A DNA stretch of 32,988 nucleotides from Gracilaria vermiculophylla (GCA_019155205.2 JAHNZQ020000172.1:1144979-1177966); one strand, 5' to 3'. Positions 19,700 to 30,462 are shown, counted from the first letter of the stretch. Program-made: numbers and translations. The notes: generated by a model from the letters alone, not told the origin.

Positions 19700-21062
19700 C
19701 AAGCGAGGTATGCATTAGCCGTTTGTGACAGGGGTGGTTCGGATCACTCCATGAGGGCTGATCACAGCGCATACACCGTTCATGAGCCCGATTAGTGTGG
19801 TAATGGCCTTCATTGAACATTTCTGCAGCTTCTCACAAGGGGGTATTAGCGTCCTTATTGATATCCGTGGCGTTTGGGAGGTTTGTCGAACTTTTTCCCG
19901 AGCGACGGCCTTGGTGGTTACGACTGCTCCTGTAGCAAGATTTTTCAGGCTGCTCAAAAGCGCTGGGCGCCCTTGTAAGCCATTGATTAGCTGTATGGAT
20001 CGTACGAACAATGTTGAGTGCGTGTTTTAAGATCGGGAGGCGACCCCGTGGAGTAATGCTTCGATAATGTGCATCTGTAGAAAGTCGGTAGGGAAAACTG
20101 CAGATAGTTATAGGTCTCGGAAAGCGGTGTTTGGCAGGTCTCGATGACGTGTATGAACGGAGTGAGATGGTCTTCCATGGTGCCTTGGAGACGAAATTGG
20201 ATTAGTGTCATGTGTGTCTTCGCCAACCCGTTTACGGGGATGAATGCCTTCAGGAGTCCGGCTTCGAAAGCCTGCAAGAATGTGAATGTTGTTCCATAGC
20301 GTGGCGTTCGATTTTATAAGCGATCGACTGCCTTGTGAAGTTGATAGACCGCTTTTTGCCCTTCTTGGGCTGCCATTAGTGCTAGAAATAGTGACGTGAC
20401 TTTTTGGATGCCCGAAATGAAGTCTTTGACGCACATTGAACACCATTCGTCCTGTCGCGCGGCGTATGTGATATTGCATACGGCTTTGACTGCGTTTGCA
20501 ATAAGCGAACGGTTGAAAGGCGTTCTACCTTGGGTACATAGCTCGTCCGCCAATGGTCTTGGCTGAGCATGCGGCCCGGCGATTTATGCCCTATTTGTGT
20601 GTCCGGTCTGACGACGGGGGCATCCTGCTGGAGCCCGACGGGAGACTCTTCCTAAATCCTATGCTGAGGCACGTCGGAGTTCACCGCGAAGGGGGTGGTG
20701 GTGAGCGGACATGTGCGGTTTTGGGGTACCGTGTATGACTCGGAAACTTGGAAACGACGTTCAAGAGTCTCTACATGCCTCGACATCCGTGTCTCCCAGT
20801 ATTGCATCTTCACAGCCAATGCGGTCATGGGGTTTTGTTGGATGCGCAGAGAGCGAAGGATTTTTCCGAGTGGGATTTAGTCTCTCGACCCTAACCCATT
20901 CTCGACCCCTTACACTAGTCGGGGCTGAGAGCCCGGCAAGGTTCCAATCTCCGGAGAAGGCGAGCATTGGTGTTCGCCAGCCTCTGAATGGTCAAACACT
21001 TCCTGTTCCATTGCAGCAGCGGCCGCAGCAGTTGAAGCCGCAACCGCAGCGGCGGTCAAAAA
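19700..21062 (-). pseudogene. Gag region of chromovirus B
   Basis: An Ala-rich N-terminus (about 21060-21000) is followed by MTALAVKMQYWETRMSRHVE near 20800. A retrotransposon-gag-like stretch spans about 20380-20040: LALMAAQEGQKAVYQLHKAV, then QAFEAGLLKAFIPVNGLAKT and FRLQGTMEDHLTPFIHVIE. A possible nucleocapsid segment with paired Cys (ERCMRCDQ...HPCH) lies near 19750. Frames change several times. Gag evolves fast, so the call rests on position and the mid-gag pattern. Confidence 0.55.
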
Positions 21063-21080
21063 TCGAGTGCGTGGTCTAAC

Positions 21081-22055
21081 GGTTTTATGACATGAATGTT
21101 TTTGAAATCTGATTTTTATAGTACAACAAAACGAAAAACGATGATTTGCGCCAAACGTCTACGTATGCTACGCTTTTGACACACTTCTTTTGTTGTAAAA
21201 TTTGCTTTTATTATATTTTTTTGAGCCCGCAACTCACGATACCTCAGTAGTTAGTTTGAAAACATAGAATATACAAACATAGCTGACAACTGCGTGGGTT
21301 GCAACTGCGTAGGTCGCATTGAGTGGCGCATAGCGCTAACTTTCAAACTTCCCGATTGCGCAGTTTTCGCTCAAGTAGGCAGACAACCGACAGTAAATGG
21401 CGCCCTGATCTTTGAACGGACGGCGCACAAAGTAAGACACAGCAAGTGCGGGTGCTCGCTGTTTTTGCCTCTGGCCATTCCCTTGTATCGCGACCCTACG
21501 TCAGGCTTTGAACAGGTCCCGTGTTAGTTTACAGACCTCTATGCTACTCAGGTTTAGGCTAAACGTGACAACAGCTTGTCTTTGTAATTATTTTAAACTT
21601 TTCAGTATTCCTGGCGTCATTCTTAGAATTGTGGATACTATAAGCTTCGTTCTGGAAGTTAGCAAGCTTTTACCAATAAAATTTTCTTTTTACTTAGCAT
21701 AAAATAAAGCCTGTGTTTTTGCTATGATTTAGATATACTTTAGTAGCAATATTTAAAACAATGTAAATTTTGTGATTGAAGGCTTTGCTCATGAAAATTC
21801 AACATTTTTGCAACCATAGCTTCTGTTTGTGCTCAAAGCCCATTTTGTGAATGGTTTTTTTTTTGTTACACGCTTTCAAAATAAAAATTTCATTTGAATA
21901 ATCCGTATAAGTTTTATGTATTTTATTCATCTGTCTTCTATTATTTTTGATAAAAGTATTGTCCATTTCTGAACAGTATTCGTGCAAAATATAAAATCGA
22001 GATAGAGTTTTTATCTACTATTCCAGTTTTTAGTGGCGCTAGGGACTGTTGGGCT
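21081..22055. other. AT-rich, no recognised gene
   Basis: This lies upstream (minus sense) of chromovirus B gag, where its 5' LTR would be expected, but no copy of the 15490-15842 repeat was seen. From 21530 on it is AT-rich, with short ORFs only. Confidence 0.45.
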
Positions 22056-22235
22056 TGTTGTCGGCTGGCACTATGTGCGTCCGTTGCACGCTTGCGCGTG
22101 CAGTGCGTTTTTGCCAGCAATGCAATACAACAATGCGTTTCCTGCTGCACAGGTAATTACACCTGACCGTTCATTCCTCCATAACCACCAAAGATTTATG
22201 TCATAGTATTTAAGCCGTATATCTCCTCTTCATCC
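22056..22235 (+). repeat. LTR-like 180-bp repeat, copy 1, running into assembly gap
   Basis: It starts TGTTGTCGGCTGGCAC and carries a TATA-like AGTATTTAAGCC near its end. It is nearly identical (about two differences) to 22490-22669. Sequence upstream of the two copies differs, so this is a true repeat with a boundary at TGTTGTC. The far end is hidden by the N run. Confidence 0.65.
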
Positions 22236-22335
22236 NNNNNNNNNNNNNNNNNNNNNNNNNNNNNNNNNNNNNNNNNNNNNNNNNNNNNNNNNNNNNNNNN
22301 NNNNNNNNNNNNNNNNNNNNNNNNNNNNNNNNNNN
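22236..22335. other. Assembly gap (100 N)
   Basis: Exactly 100 undetermined bases, a usual placeholder for a gap of unknown size. Confidence 0.99.
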
Positions 22336-22489
22336 GTGAGAAAAAATTTTAACAATTAGTTTGGGGTGTTATCCAAGGTCCCATTGACCAATAAGATGGG
22401 ATGACATTCCAATGGGTTGGAGTCGTTTTGGAGCGACAAAAATCCTGGACGTTTACAGGTAGCCTTGACAACCTTTTAGTGTGATGGTC
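22336..22489 (-). pseudogene. Gypsy A-type protease-region fragment
   Basis: On the plus strand, CATTGACCAATAAGATGGG, TGGAGTCGTTTTGGAGCGAC and the segments after them align with about 9770-9860 (CATTGGCCATTAATATGAGG, TGGAGTCGTTATGGAACGGC). The fragment is therefore another copy of the retropepsin/linker part of gypsy A, also minus-strand. Confidence 0.55.
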
Positions 22490-22669
22490 TGTTGTCAGCT
22501 GGCACTATGTGCGTCCGTTGCACGCTTGCGCGTGCAGTGCGCTTTTGCCAGCAATGCAATACAACAATGCGTTTCCTGCTGCACAGGTAATTACACCTGA
22601 CCGTTCATTCCTCCATAACCACCAAAGATTTATGTCATAGTATTTAAGCCGTATATCTCCTCTTCATCC
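22490..22669 (+). repeat. LTR-like 180-bp repeat, copy 2
   Basis: It starts TGTTGTCAGCTGGCAC and carries the same TATA-like AGTATTTAAGCC. The unit probably continues past 22669, where copy 1 is lost in the gap, so the 3' boundary is unknown. Confidence 0.65.
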
Positions 22670-22699
22670 CATCGCTCTTCTTCGGCTACATCCTAAAAG

Positions 22700-22700
22700 A

Positions 22701-22732
<32 letters not shown>

Positions 22733-22742
22733 ACTCACACAC
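22700..22742 (+). repeat. (CA)n microsatellite
   Basis: An AC/CA dinucleotide tract with a few T interruptions (ACACTCACACACTC). Confidence 0.9.
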
Positions 22743-22764
22743 CTCCAAGCACACCGACGTCTAC

Positions 22765-22906
22765 GCTCATCTGCACTCCTCGAGTCAGTGACGAGGCGCG
22801 GTGGTCGCTATTCCCCACCAAGTCCCTGCACTTGGTGAGTCATCCCTCTTCTTCACCAACGGCAACGATCATCTGCACTCAACACGAGTCAGTGACGTGC
22901 CGTGGT
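22765..22906 (+). repeat. Two diverged copies of a 40-bp direct repeat
   Basis: CTCATCTGCACTC...GAGTCAGTGACG at 22765-22804 recurs as ATCATCTGCACTC...GAGTCAGTGACG at 22867-22906, about 100 bp apart. It may be part of the LTR or leader of the element that starts at 22490. Confidence 0.7.
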
Positions 22907-23590
22907 GAATTTGAGCGGCAAGTATCCTGTTTCCACTGCTACCTGAGCCCCGGCTAAACCGCTTCTACTTCCCTACTTCAAGACTTTGAGTGGGCCTGTG
23001 GACCAGTCAAGGCGTTGCCTGCCACAGGCTACAAGAAGAACGCAGTGCTTATATTACGTAAAATATTTAAAAAATGGTGAGAAAGAACCAGAAACAGCCT
23101 ACATTTATGGAATTGTTTGGACTAATAAATCATACGTTTTTTGTATAGAAGATTTGAGGTTGTTTCGAGAAAGAGGGACAATGTGTTGTTGAAAAAATTA
23201 CGCGCAAGTTCAAAAAGTCTTATTTTTTTCAAACGCGATTTTGAACGGTTTTAGGGACAAGGGCAGCTACAGTAGGCAAAATTGCGCATTTCGGCGCGCT
23301 TTATGGATATTCTATATTGTTACTGTTGAAACGCATTGTATGTTATGAGGCCCAATGCACCTCGTGTGAGGCGAATTGACGTTTAAACACTGGAAGCAAA
23401 GTTTTTACTGTAGGAGGTCTTATAGAGGCAAATCGTTCAATGGCAACAATGTAAAGTACTTAATACCAAATGTAGCTGTATATCTGTATACCTTTCTGTA
23501 AAAACTGTCAAAACCTTTGGATTTCTTTCTCGACCTTCCTGAGATGGCAACCAGATTGAAGTATCGCAGCTGTTCCACATTCTTAACCCG
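22907..23590. other. No recognised gene
   Basis: Only short ORFs (for example 22986-23192 plus). It holds the upstream region of the membrane-protein gene. Any internal part of the 22490 element that lies here is not recognisable. Confidence 0.45.
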
Positions 23591-23596
23591 CCCGCG

Positions 23597-23602
23597 TATA
23601 AA
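23597..23602 (+). promoter_or_regulatory. TATA box of the membrane-protein gene
   Basis: GCGTATAAACCCC stands in a GC-rich stretch 123 bp before the ATG at 23725. It is a good TATA context, and would put transcription start near 23625-23635. Confidence 0.5.
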
Positions 23603-23724
23603 CCCCTCCGTACTCGACAGCGGATCAGAAGCCTGACATCCGGATTGGGCTGAGACTGAACCTCAAGAGCTCGACCTCCAACGTCTATTCAGTTTTGCTT
23701 CACTTGTGCTCAGCTGAATCCGTC

Positions 23725-25197
23725 ATGACTGCAGAACAGGTGGCGACGCGAGGCATGATGGACGGCTCTGATTTCACACCGCAGTTTACATTATCTACCA
23801 TTCAGTTTGAGAGTGAGCTGCTCAATAACATGATCACCTCTCTTTTAGCCACACTCATCATCGCCAACATCGGAAGCGTCATCAAGCAAATAGTCTTTCT
23901 TACTGGAAGAAAAGATTTTAACTATCTTTCCTTTGCGCGCTCGTTTGTCTTTCTCAACTCGGATGACCCGCTGCGAATGCTGCATTGGTTGCGGGGTCGA
24001 TACGACTTCCGAACAACGTCGCACAGGCCGTTCCGTTATGAGCTGCGGAAGCGTCTTCTCGTTGGTCCGCTAATTGCACGCACACTAACCTTGGCCTTCA
24101 GCATTGGTTCCATAGTTGTCGCGCTGCCTTCTGAAAAGCACCTTGATGCCTGCAGCCGGGGGGATTATACCCTTGTTCAAACCAGGCCGAAGGCGCGAAT
24201 CGTCGCAATGAAACACGAGCTGGTGCATGTATGTGATGAGATACCCCTGGACACCCGATTGGGCACTGTGAGATCTTCAGCTTCGTATTGTTCTTTTAGA
24301 GGGGTGGATTTTAATTTACAGTTTCAATCCGACATGTCAAAACAATTATCTGAAATCAAGAACAAAGACGGAGTAGGGATGGTGCAAGTTTCTTACTCTA
24401 ACAATGGCCTCCTCCACTCAACAATAATGACGCACAACAAAACGGAGTCATTAACATCGTACGTGCAATGGAAGACGGAAGATGGACACATCTTTCGATC
24501 GACAATAGACTCATGGGACGCCGAAACGCATTTTCAAACAGTAGTGGACAGCTTGAGATTCGTGACCAACCGAGAATGCAACATAATAGGAAAAAACATT
24601 GAGAATGGTAGTCCTGATTTCAATGTATCCAGCAGAATGACTGGAGCTATAGGCTGTTCTTTTGACGCATTGATGAGTATGCGTTATGTGGCGGCATGGA
24701 CAAGGAAGAGTCTTCGATTTCGTAAAGTAACCACGCCGGCCCCTCGAGTGCTGGTGTCAGGCGCGAGTGGGTTTGAAGTACGCCGCACCTGTGTCGTGGA
24801 TGTATCCGTCACCCGTCCAATGATAAACATAGTACCGCTTGCAGCCGGCCTTGTTCTGGCGTTTTGCATCAACATGGCCATGCTTGTGACGATTTCGTGG
24901 CGCGGCAACGCGATGGACAGCGCCTTTCATTTGGTGCGAGAGGTGCTCGGACATGACACGGGTGCAAACCCTCTTCAAACTTCCACAAGGGGGGACGAGG
25001 TGTCGCAGGTTGCGCTTCGAAAGTTTGTGTGCGCTGATGGCGTTTCTGGGCATGTAGGGTTTGTCCAAGGCACGGGCGATACGAGTGTAGATGAGTACAG
25101 TGACGCACACACTGTTGGTCGATGCATGCAGGTGGCCTGCCGTGGTGTTCGCTTTGTCAGCGAAGCCTCGCCGAACGGAAAAAACTCGTTTATCTGA
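23725..25197 (+). CDS. Multipass membrane protein with Cys-containing ectodomain, unknown function
   Basis: 490 codons from ATG 23725 without interruption; the frame is open a little further upstream but has no earlier ATG. Hydrophobic segments lie at about residues 36-59 (MITSLLATLIIANIGSVIKQ), 111-133 (LLVGPLIARTLTLAFSIGSI) and 368-392 (NIVPLAAGLVLAFCINMAML). Between the second and third lies a domain of about 230 residues with six cysteines (DAC, HVC, SYC, REC, IGC, RTC) and NVS/NKT glycosylation sequons, so it is probably extracytoplasmic and disulfide-bonded. A 98-residue tail follows. I recognise no family. The undamaged frame and TATA box suggest a live host gene, unlike the decayed elements around it. 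Confidence 0.75.
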   Translation: MTAEQVATRGMMDGSDFTPQFTLSTIQFESELLNNMITSLLATLIIANIGSVIKQIVFLTGRKDFNYLSFARSFVFLNSDDPLRMLHWLRGRYDFRTTSHRPFRYELRKRLLVGPLIARTLTLAFSIGSIVVALPSEKHLDACSRGDYTLVQTRPKARIVAMKHELVHVCDEIPLDTRLGTVRSSASYCSFRGVDFNLQFQSDMSKQLSEIKNKDGVGMVQVSYSNNGLLHSTIMTHNKTESLTSYVQWKTEDGHIFRSTIDSWDAETHFQTVVDSLRFVTNRECNIIGKNIENGSPDFNVSSRMTGAIGCSFDALMSMRYVAAWTRKSLRFRKVTTPAPRVLVSGASGFEVRRTCVVDVSVTRPMINIVPLAAGLVLAFCINMAMLVTISWRGNAMDSAFHLVREVLGHDTGANPLQTSTRGDEVSQVALRKFVCADGVSGHVGFVQGTGDTSVDEYSDAHTVGRCMQVACRGVRFVSEASPNGKNSFI

Positions 25198-26381
25198 TCA
25201 CATCGAGATCCACACGTCCTTACACTAGACACAGGGTAAGCTTACAGAATCTCGACTTGTTCCCGTCAAGACTACTTTTCTTGAACTGAGACCTTGGATA
25301 GTAGAATCTATTTAGCCACGTTGATGATGATCATCTTTTGTTTAGAAATATAAAAATATTTCAGACGACGAGCACAAAAACTATTGTATCTCCTCACCTT
25401 TAACTGTCTTTGTTGAGTTATTTTGATTAATCCCAGGCAGTGAAGCATTGAAACAGATGAAGACTAGCTATCCTTTTCTCTTTACAAATATATATATAAC
25501 TTGCAAAAAATAAGAAACCATTTGCTTTTAGCTATATCTGCCCATATCTACAATCTATGTCAAGAAAAAGGTTCTTTGATTCATGAAAAGCATGTTTTCA
25601 TAAAAGCATATTATGCATTGTTTTTAATTTTAAGACTTGTTTCAAGTACAATTGTCGAACTGTACATTAAATAAATTTATAGAACAAGACCCTCATAGAA
25701 ACCTTGGTTGAGCCTTTTTGTCTTATCTAGGCCAAGAAAATGAAATAACTTTAAACGTTTTTAAATTAGATAAACCTGGATTGAAAAGATGTAATGTTTG
25801 TACTAAAACACTTTACACATCATGCAAATTTTTTGTTCTCCACTGGAAAATTTTTAATCAGGTTTTTGTCACAATTGCAAAAAGCACAGAGGAAAATACT
25901 TCTAAAACAGCATTTATATATATTATAATGTAGTCTATGCCACATACGCACACCAAATAACAAAACGTGGAATTCTAAACAGAATGCATCAAATCGCCCA
26001 AAGATCAAATTTTCGCATGACTGCTTTTGAAATGCGCATATTTTTCAAAATCATCTGACTTGGCATTTTCTGTACTAGACCCATTTCTTTTAAAATGCGT
26101 GAAGTCCTTGTTGAGTCTTTTCAATATCATATATAAACTGGTTTATGGCTTTTTGACCATTACCTCACATTTTTGTTGAATACAACTGTCAACTTGATTT
26201 GTGGCTGTAAATGGATATTATATCATTTTAGTGCGTTTTGTGACCATAGAAACATTTAATAGAAAAAAACTCAAAAACATAATAAAGCATAATTCATATT
26301 TCGCGATGTAAAAAAGAGGAAATTCTTTTTTTTATTGCGCAGCAAGTTCTCTCCGTCAACATACACGCTTGTATTTGTCTC
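25198..26381. other. AT-rich intergenic region
   Basis: Strongly AT-rich, with short chance ORFs only (for example 25718-25933). AATAAA-type signals occur, the first clear one near 25668. The membrane-protein gene and the kinase converge on it, so it holds both 3' regions. Confidence 0.55.
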
Positions 26382-27236
26382 CTAATCCATGAGAGCTTCT
26401 TCATAACTTGCGCGCAAATAGTGAAGCATCTCAGATATATCAATCGGACGGCTGGTCAAGAATACATCCACAACGTTGCGTACGCTTCTCGGAATGGGGT
26501 GCCCATCCTCTCGGCGCTCGTTTTCGATCCTGTTCCAATTTGCTCGAACCTGCCGAGACGCTCTCCGCGACGGAAAGACCCAGTTCGTTTCATTGACTTG
26601 GTCCAGTCCGTCGTCAATGCATACTATAGAGGACGAAAACAAGCGAAACATGAGATTAAGCGTGTCGCCAATGTCGCGAAATGCGTTCTCTACCGTGCAC
26701 TCGTTGGACACACCAAAGTCTACCAGATATATAGAACGCATGTCATGCATCCTCCTTCCGTAAAGCACATTTTCTTCGTGAATATCAAGATGCGCTATGC
26801 CGTTGTCATGCAGCCTGCGGACGGTTCTTAGAACCCGAAATGTAATTGCCAGAATTTCGGCATTGCTAAAAGACGAGTAGGCGTCTTCCCATCTTTTATG
26901 CAGAGACTCTCCAAATCGAGTGATGACAATAAACGATACTCCACGATGTGAGCCATGATCCTCAAGAGTCGGAATGTTTAATGAGGTATCTCTATGGTTT
27001 AGACTGCGCAGTGCATTCCGTTCGATTCGAAGGTTTCGCCGAGAAACGTCGCGGGAAGATGCGGATAGCGACCTTTCAGGATGCGCTGCAAATTTAATGG
27101 CGAAACTTGAAGTTGCGCCCGAAGTTGCGCCATCTATATCTTCAGCTGCAAATACGCTTCCGACGGCACCAAAGCCAAGCAGATGGCCGACTCTCCACTG
27201 ACCATTGACAACATCTCCAACAAAATTCTGTGTCAT
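26382..27236 (-). CDS. Small eukaryotic-type protein kinase (CK1/VRK-like)
   Basis: 284 residues, intact from ATG at 27236 to TAG. The Gly-rich loop GFGAVGSVFA is at 21-30, the ATP-binding Lys48 in FAIKFA, a probable alpha-C Glu at 72, the catalytic loop HLDIHEEN at 149-156 (Asp151, Asn156) and DFG at 173-175. The catalytic loop has His153 where most kinases have Lys (HxDxKxxN). The length and the short C-lobe, without a clear APE motif, fit the CK1/VRK group or a divergent lineage-specific kinase. Activity is plausible since Lys, both Asp and Asn are kept, but the His substitution and small C-lobe leave doubt. A decayed copy lies about 650 bp upstream in the same orientation. Confidence 0.8.
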   Translation of the reverse strand: MTQNFVGDVVNGQWRVGHLLGFGAVGSVFAAEDIDGATSGATSSFAIKFAAHPERSLSASSRDVSRRNLRIERNALRSLNHRDTSLNIPTLEDHGSHRGVSFIVITRFGESLHKRWEDAYSSFSNAEILAITFRVLRTVRRLHDNGIAHLDIHEENVLYGRRMHDMRSIYLVDFGVSNECTVENAFRDIGDTLNLMFRLFSSSIVCIDDGLDQVNETNWVFPSRRASRQVRANWNRIENERREDGHPIPRSVRNVVDVFLTSRPIDISEMLHYLRASYEEALMD

Positions 27237-27889
27237 CGCGCAATGTATGTGGGCAGTATTCGAGCGTGCAGGGAACCACGTGGCGTCTTTGAGGACATAT
27301 CAAGCTCGTGTAATCTCGCCTCAAGTAGCGAGGGTGTCCGTCGAGACTATTGCCGAGCATCGCTATTTCATATGCGTTTTCAACAATATTTACTGAGGCG
27401 CGTTCGTTAAGCGTAAAACGACATATATCTTCATACAAAAAGTGCGAGGTATAGACGCCTACTGAGTTAAATATGACATGCGAAACGTTTTTACTCTTCT
27501 CGTTACGAAAACAATTTATTATTGGTTTTGACCTGTAAATTTGCTTATTGAGAATGAGATGAATATACATCGGACAAATGCAGCGTTCATGGCTTGTACA
27601 AATATGCAAATCAAATATGAATGCATGAAATTTAAAAAAGTAATTACTGGGAATAATATCCGTCCGAGAATCTTCGTGGTTGCCGGTGAACGAGTGCATC
27701 AGTTGTCGATCGGTTTTGGAAGCGCTACTTTTTAACTCAATAGTATTAAGTTTATGCTGATAAAAGCCTTTTGCTAAAATAAAGAACCGTAGAACACAAG
27801 CGATAATTTTCCAGAATCGAACTCAACGACACCAATTTTTTTTTTTTGCTCGCTTACTTTTCTTTTTCAACAGACAAGCTCATACATAT
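27237..27889. other. Spacer between kinase and its pseudogene
   Basis: It contains the upstream region of the kinase. A 185-codon minus-strand ORF (27142-27699) overlaps the kinase start out of frame and is AT-biased with no motif; it is probably chance. Confidence 0.45.
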
Positions 27890-28690
27890 TTTCAGCTGTT
27901 GTGAGCTTCCTCATAAGTCGCACGCAAATAGCAAAGCATCCTAGAAACATTGACATGCCAATGTTTCGAACGCATCTGAGAATGGATTGCCATCCTCGCG
28001 CCTGTCATATTCGATAATGTGCTAGTCTGCGAGAACCCATCACTCAACTTCAAGCAACGAAGTGGTACTGTACACTCCATGGATTCGGTCTAGTCCGTGT
28101 TCGATGGAAACCTCATTGGAGAAGAGCAAGCATAACATGAGATAGAGCGTTTCGCCAATTTCGTGGCTTGGGTTTTCCGCGGCGGTGAGCTCGCCCGACA
28201 TGCCTATGTCATCCAGATATATAGGATACTGACAGTGATCTTCCCTGCCGCAGAGTCATTTCTCATCGTATACATCAAGGTGCGTAACGCCATTGGCATA
28301 CAGCCTACAGACGGTTTTACGAACCCGAAACTCAATTGCCAGAATTCCGGAATCGCTTAAATTCGCGTCAGCGTCTTTCCACCTTTTCCATAGAGACCCT
28401 CCAAACCTCGACATGACGAGATACGACATTCGTCAGAGACCTACGTGGTCATCGAGCGATAAATCATTTATCTGGACATTTTTGTGATTTAGAGTGCGTC
28501 GTGTTTTTCGTTCTGCTCGAAAGCTTCTGTTTGCAAAGAAGTGCTCGGTGGTAGACAGCAGGGCCTCAGGATGCACTACAACATGGATGGCTAGAATTGC
28601 AGTTATAAAATCTACATCTTTATCTGAAATACTTCCCGACGGCTCCGATGCTCAGAAACTGGGCGACTATTTACCAACCGTCGAATGTTT
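27890..28690 (-). pseudogene. Kinase pseudogene, tandem duplicate of the 26382-27236 gene
   Basis: Minus-strand similarity to the intact kinase runs its whole length. The C-terminus MLCYLRATYEEAHNS matches MLHYLRASYEEALMD. The catalytic-loop region reads GVTHLDVYDEK against GIAHLDIHEEN. The Gly-rich-loop region near 28640 reads SIGAVGKYF against GFGAVGSVF. Stops and frameshifts break it into pieces. Confidence 0.75.
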
Positions 28691-29658
28691 GTAAAACAGA
28701 TCGTTGAAAAAAATCTGATTTTTGCTGTTTTCCAGTAAGAATAAGCTTAGCCGTCTTTACATTGTTCTAGGTAAGCTAGTTACTTACATTTTTGACGTAC
28801 CTCTACTTGCGGGATCGCGTGGTTCTGTGACGCAGCGTGCCTGCATTACGCGCCGTGTAACACTGTGGGCCGGAAGATGCGGTACGAAGAGGAGTCTGGC
28901 CGATTCTCGCAAGAGAACAGCAGACCCTCCGTCTTAAATAGTAAAGAATGTGCTGCCATCATCAATATAGCTTAAACTGACAATAACTTATTTGATTCAC
29001 AACTGGAAGGCAGTGTAGCTTGAACACTGTCTTCGAGACAGTATTTGACCACTGTATGGCTTGTGGACTGTCTTTGTGTTTTTGTGTCCTAGAAACTCTA
29101 TCTATGTTACAGGCCGTGTTTTGTAAAAATTTTGGATTGACTACGGTGTGGCACAGAGCTTGAAGCGTAACAGTTCTCCATCAATGGCGTCCGGTATATT
29201 TAATGCCTCGTTTCATATATCTCCTTTAAATATTTAATTTTCTTCAAAAACTCGATTCCAAGAAAAGCCAGCAGCAAGCTACTTCCCCTCACGTAAAACG
29301 TATGACCCGTTCCCTTCATAACTAATTGACGAAAGAGTAGAAACACATAGCTTTCAGTAGAGTTTGCTTTCGTAGAATTCGTATGAGTACTAGAATTAAA
29401 GGGGTTTGTCAAAGGAAATCAGAACCCAGAGTTGCAAATTTACGGCAAAACAAGACAGAGATAATAGTTCAATTGGAGATTTATTGAACCAAAGAGCCTG
29501 TAACGAACGCCTTAATATAAAGTACAAAAACAGCTTTGCTTTGAAAGTACTGCAGACCTCCGTCGCCGTATTAAACTCGCTCTGCGCACAGATGCGCATA
29601 TAGAGCTTTTAGTGGAGACTCGTAAGCTAAGGCGCAAGATTCCTGCTTTTCAAGCTGC
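28691..29658. other. No recognised gene
   Basis: Short ORFs only. Gypsy C similarity begins at 29659 and the kinase pseudogene ends near 28690; what lies between could be a decayed continuation of either or unrelated. No motif was found. Confidence 0.45.
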
Positions 29659-30462
29659 TTAGAGGTTCAGTTTGAACTGTGGTGTAACGTGCACAATCCC
29701 GTTGGCAACGGCGAGTTGGGACTTCTCGTACAGCGACGGCAGTGGTTGTAACACCCTGAGGCCGTGTTGACGAGAAGTCGCTTGAACCATTATTTGCGAT
29801 TCAGGGGATATCCGCACGGACGCGGCGACGCGAAGCTTTGTCGATTCCCGAGCAGCGGGGGATGGTTCTTGCGCGGCAGGGAGAGGAACATGCTTCTTCG
29901 ACGCGTGGCGTAGTGGACATCGGACAATTGGTATTGTCGACCCATCCTCGAGCTCCACCTGCTAAAGTCAGGGTCGGATGGCGTCGACAAACCGGTCGCA
30001 GTAGTCACATCCCAAAATGAATGAGGCTGCGAGCGAGCGACAAACGATGAAATCCAACTTAACCACGAGGGATCCGAGCCGGACGACCAAGTCGACCGTG
30101 CCCACCGTTGTCAACGGATTGTTGTTCGCATCGGCGAGGTCCAACGGAGTGCTGGCGTGAACGCGTAACCGCACGTGCGGGGATAAAAGGAACTCAACGA
30201 TGAAGTTGGGTCCCGCTCCCGTGTCTAATACAGTTAACGTGCGCACCATAAACTGGGGTTTCAGGCCAAGTTCAGCGTATACTTTGTAGTTGCGCTTGGC
30301 CATCACCATGATTCGGTCCCGGAAACGGGGGTTTTTCTTCCGTATCCACGGGCGACGCAGGACACCAAAGTGTCCCGAATCCGCGTCTGTGGTGTCTCCC
30401 TTTGTAAGGATTTTCACCGGGGAGCGAGGCAGAGACGCCTCGGGCGTCCTCAACCTCGACAA
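29659..30462 (-). pseudogene. Retropepsin and pre-RT linker of gypsy C
   Basis: Retropepsin motifs are RTLTVLDTGAGPNFI (active-site Asp kept) and SLAASFILGCDYCDRFVDAI, with correct spacing. After a frameshift at about 29960 the linker continues (VELEDGST-type start MELEDGSTIPIVRCPLRHAS; end HVTPQFKLNL) to 29659. The protease ORF itself is open for 164 codons. Confidence 0.8.

Larger units (their letters stand above)
15490..21080 (-). mobile_element. Decayed Ty3/gypsy chromovirus B
   Basis: Minus-strand order: gag (about 21060-19700), protease C-terminus (about 19300-19190), RT (18783-17800), RNase H (17708-17418), integrase (17334-16246), chromodomain (about 16045-15900), then a probable 3' LTR (15842-15490). 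Frameshifts and stops occur throughout. A complete TRIM sits between protease and RT. No 5' LTR was recognised upstream of gag. Confidence 0.78.

Noticed and set aside
21860..21873. TGTTACA as a possible end of the missing 5' LTR of chromovirus B
   Set aside because: Adjacent bases do not match the end of the 15490-15842 repeat, so it is not a second copy.
23695..23724. Earlier start of the membrane protein at 23695
   Set aside because: The codon there is TTG. The first ATG in frame is 23725, which also fits the TATA box distance.
24757..25232. Minus-strand ORFs of 79-117 codons
   Set aside because: Antisense to the 490-codon membrane-protein gene and without motifs.
27142..27699. 185-codon minus-strand ORF upstream of the kinase
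   Set aside because: It overlaps the kinase coding start in another frame, is AT-biased and shows no motif. The kinase frame explains the overlap.
28930..28990. YIDDGS on the minus strand resembling an RT active site
   Set aside because: No flanking RT motifs in any frame on either side; coincidence.
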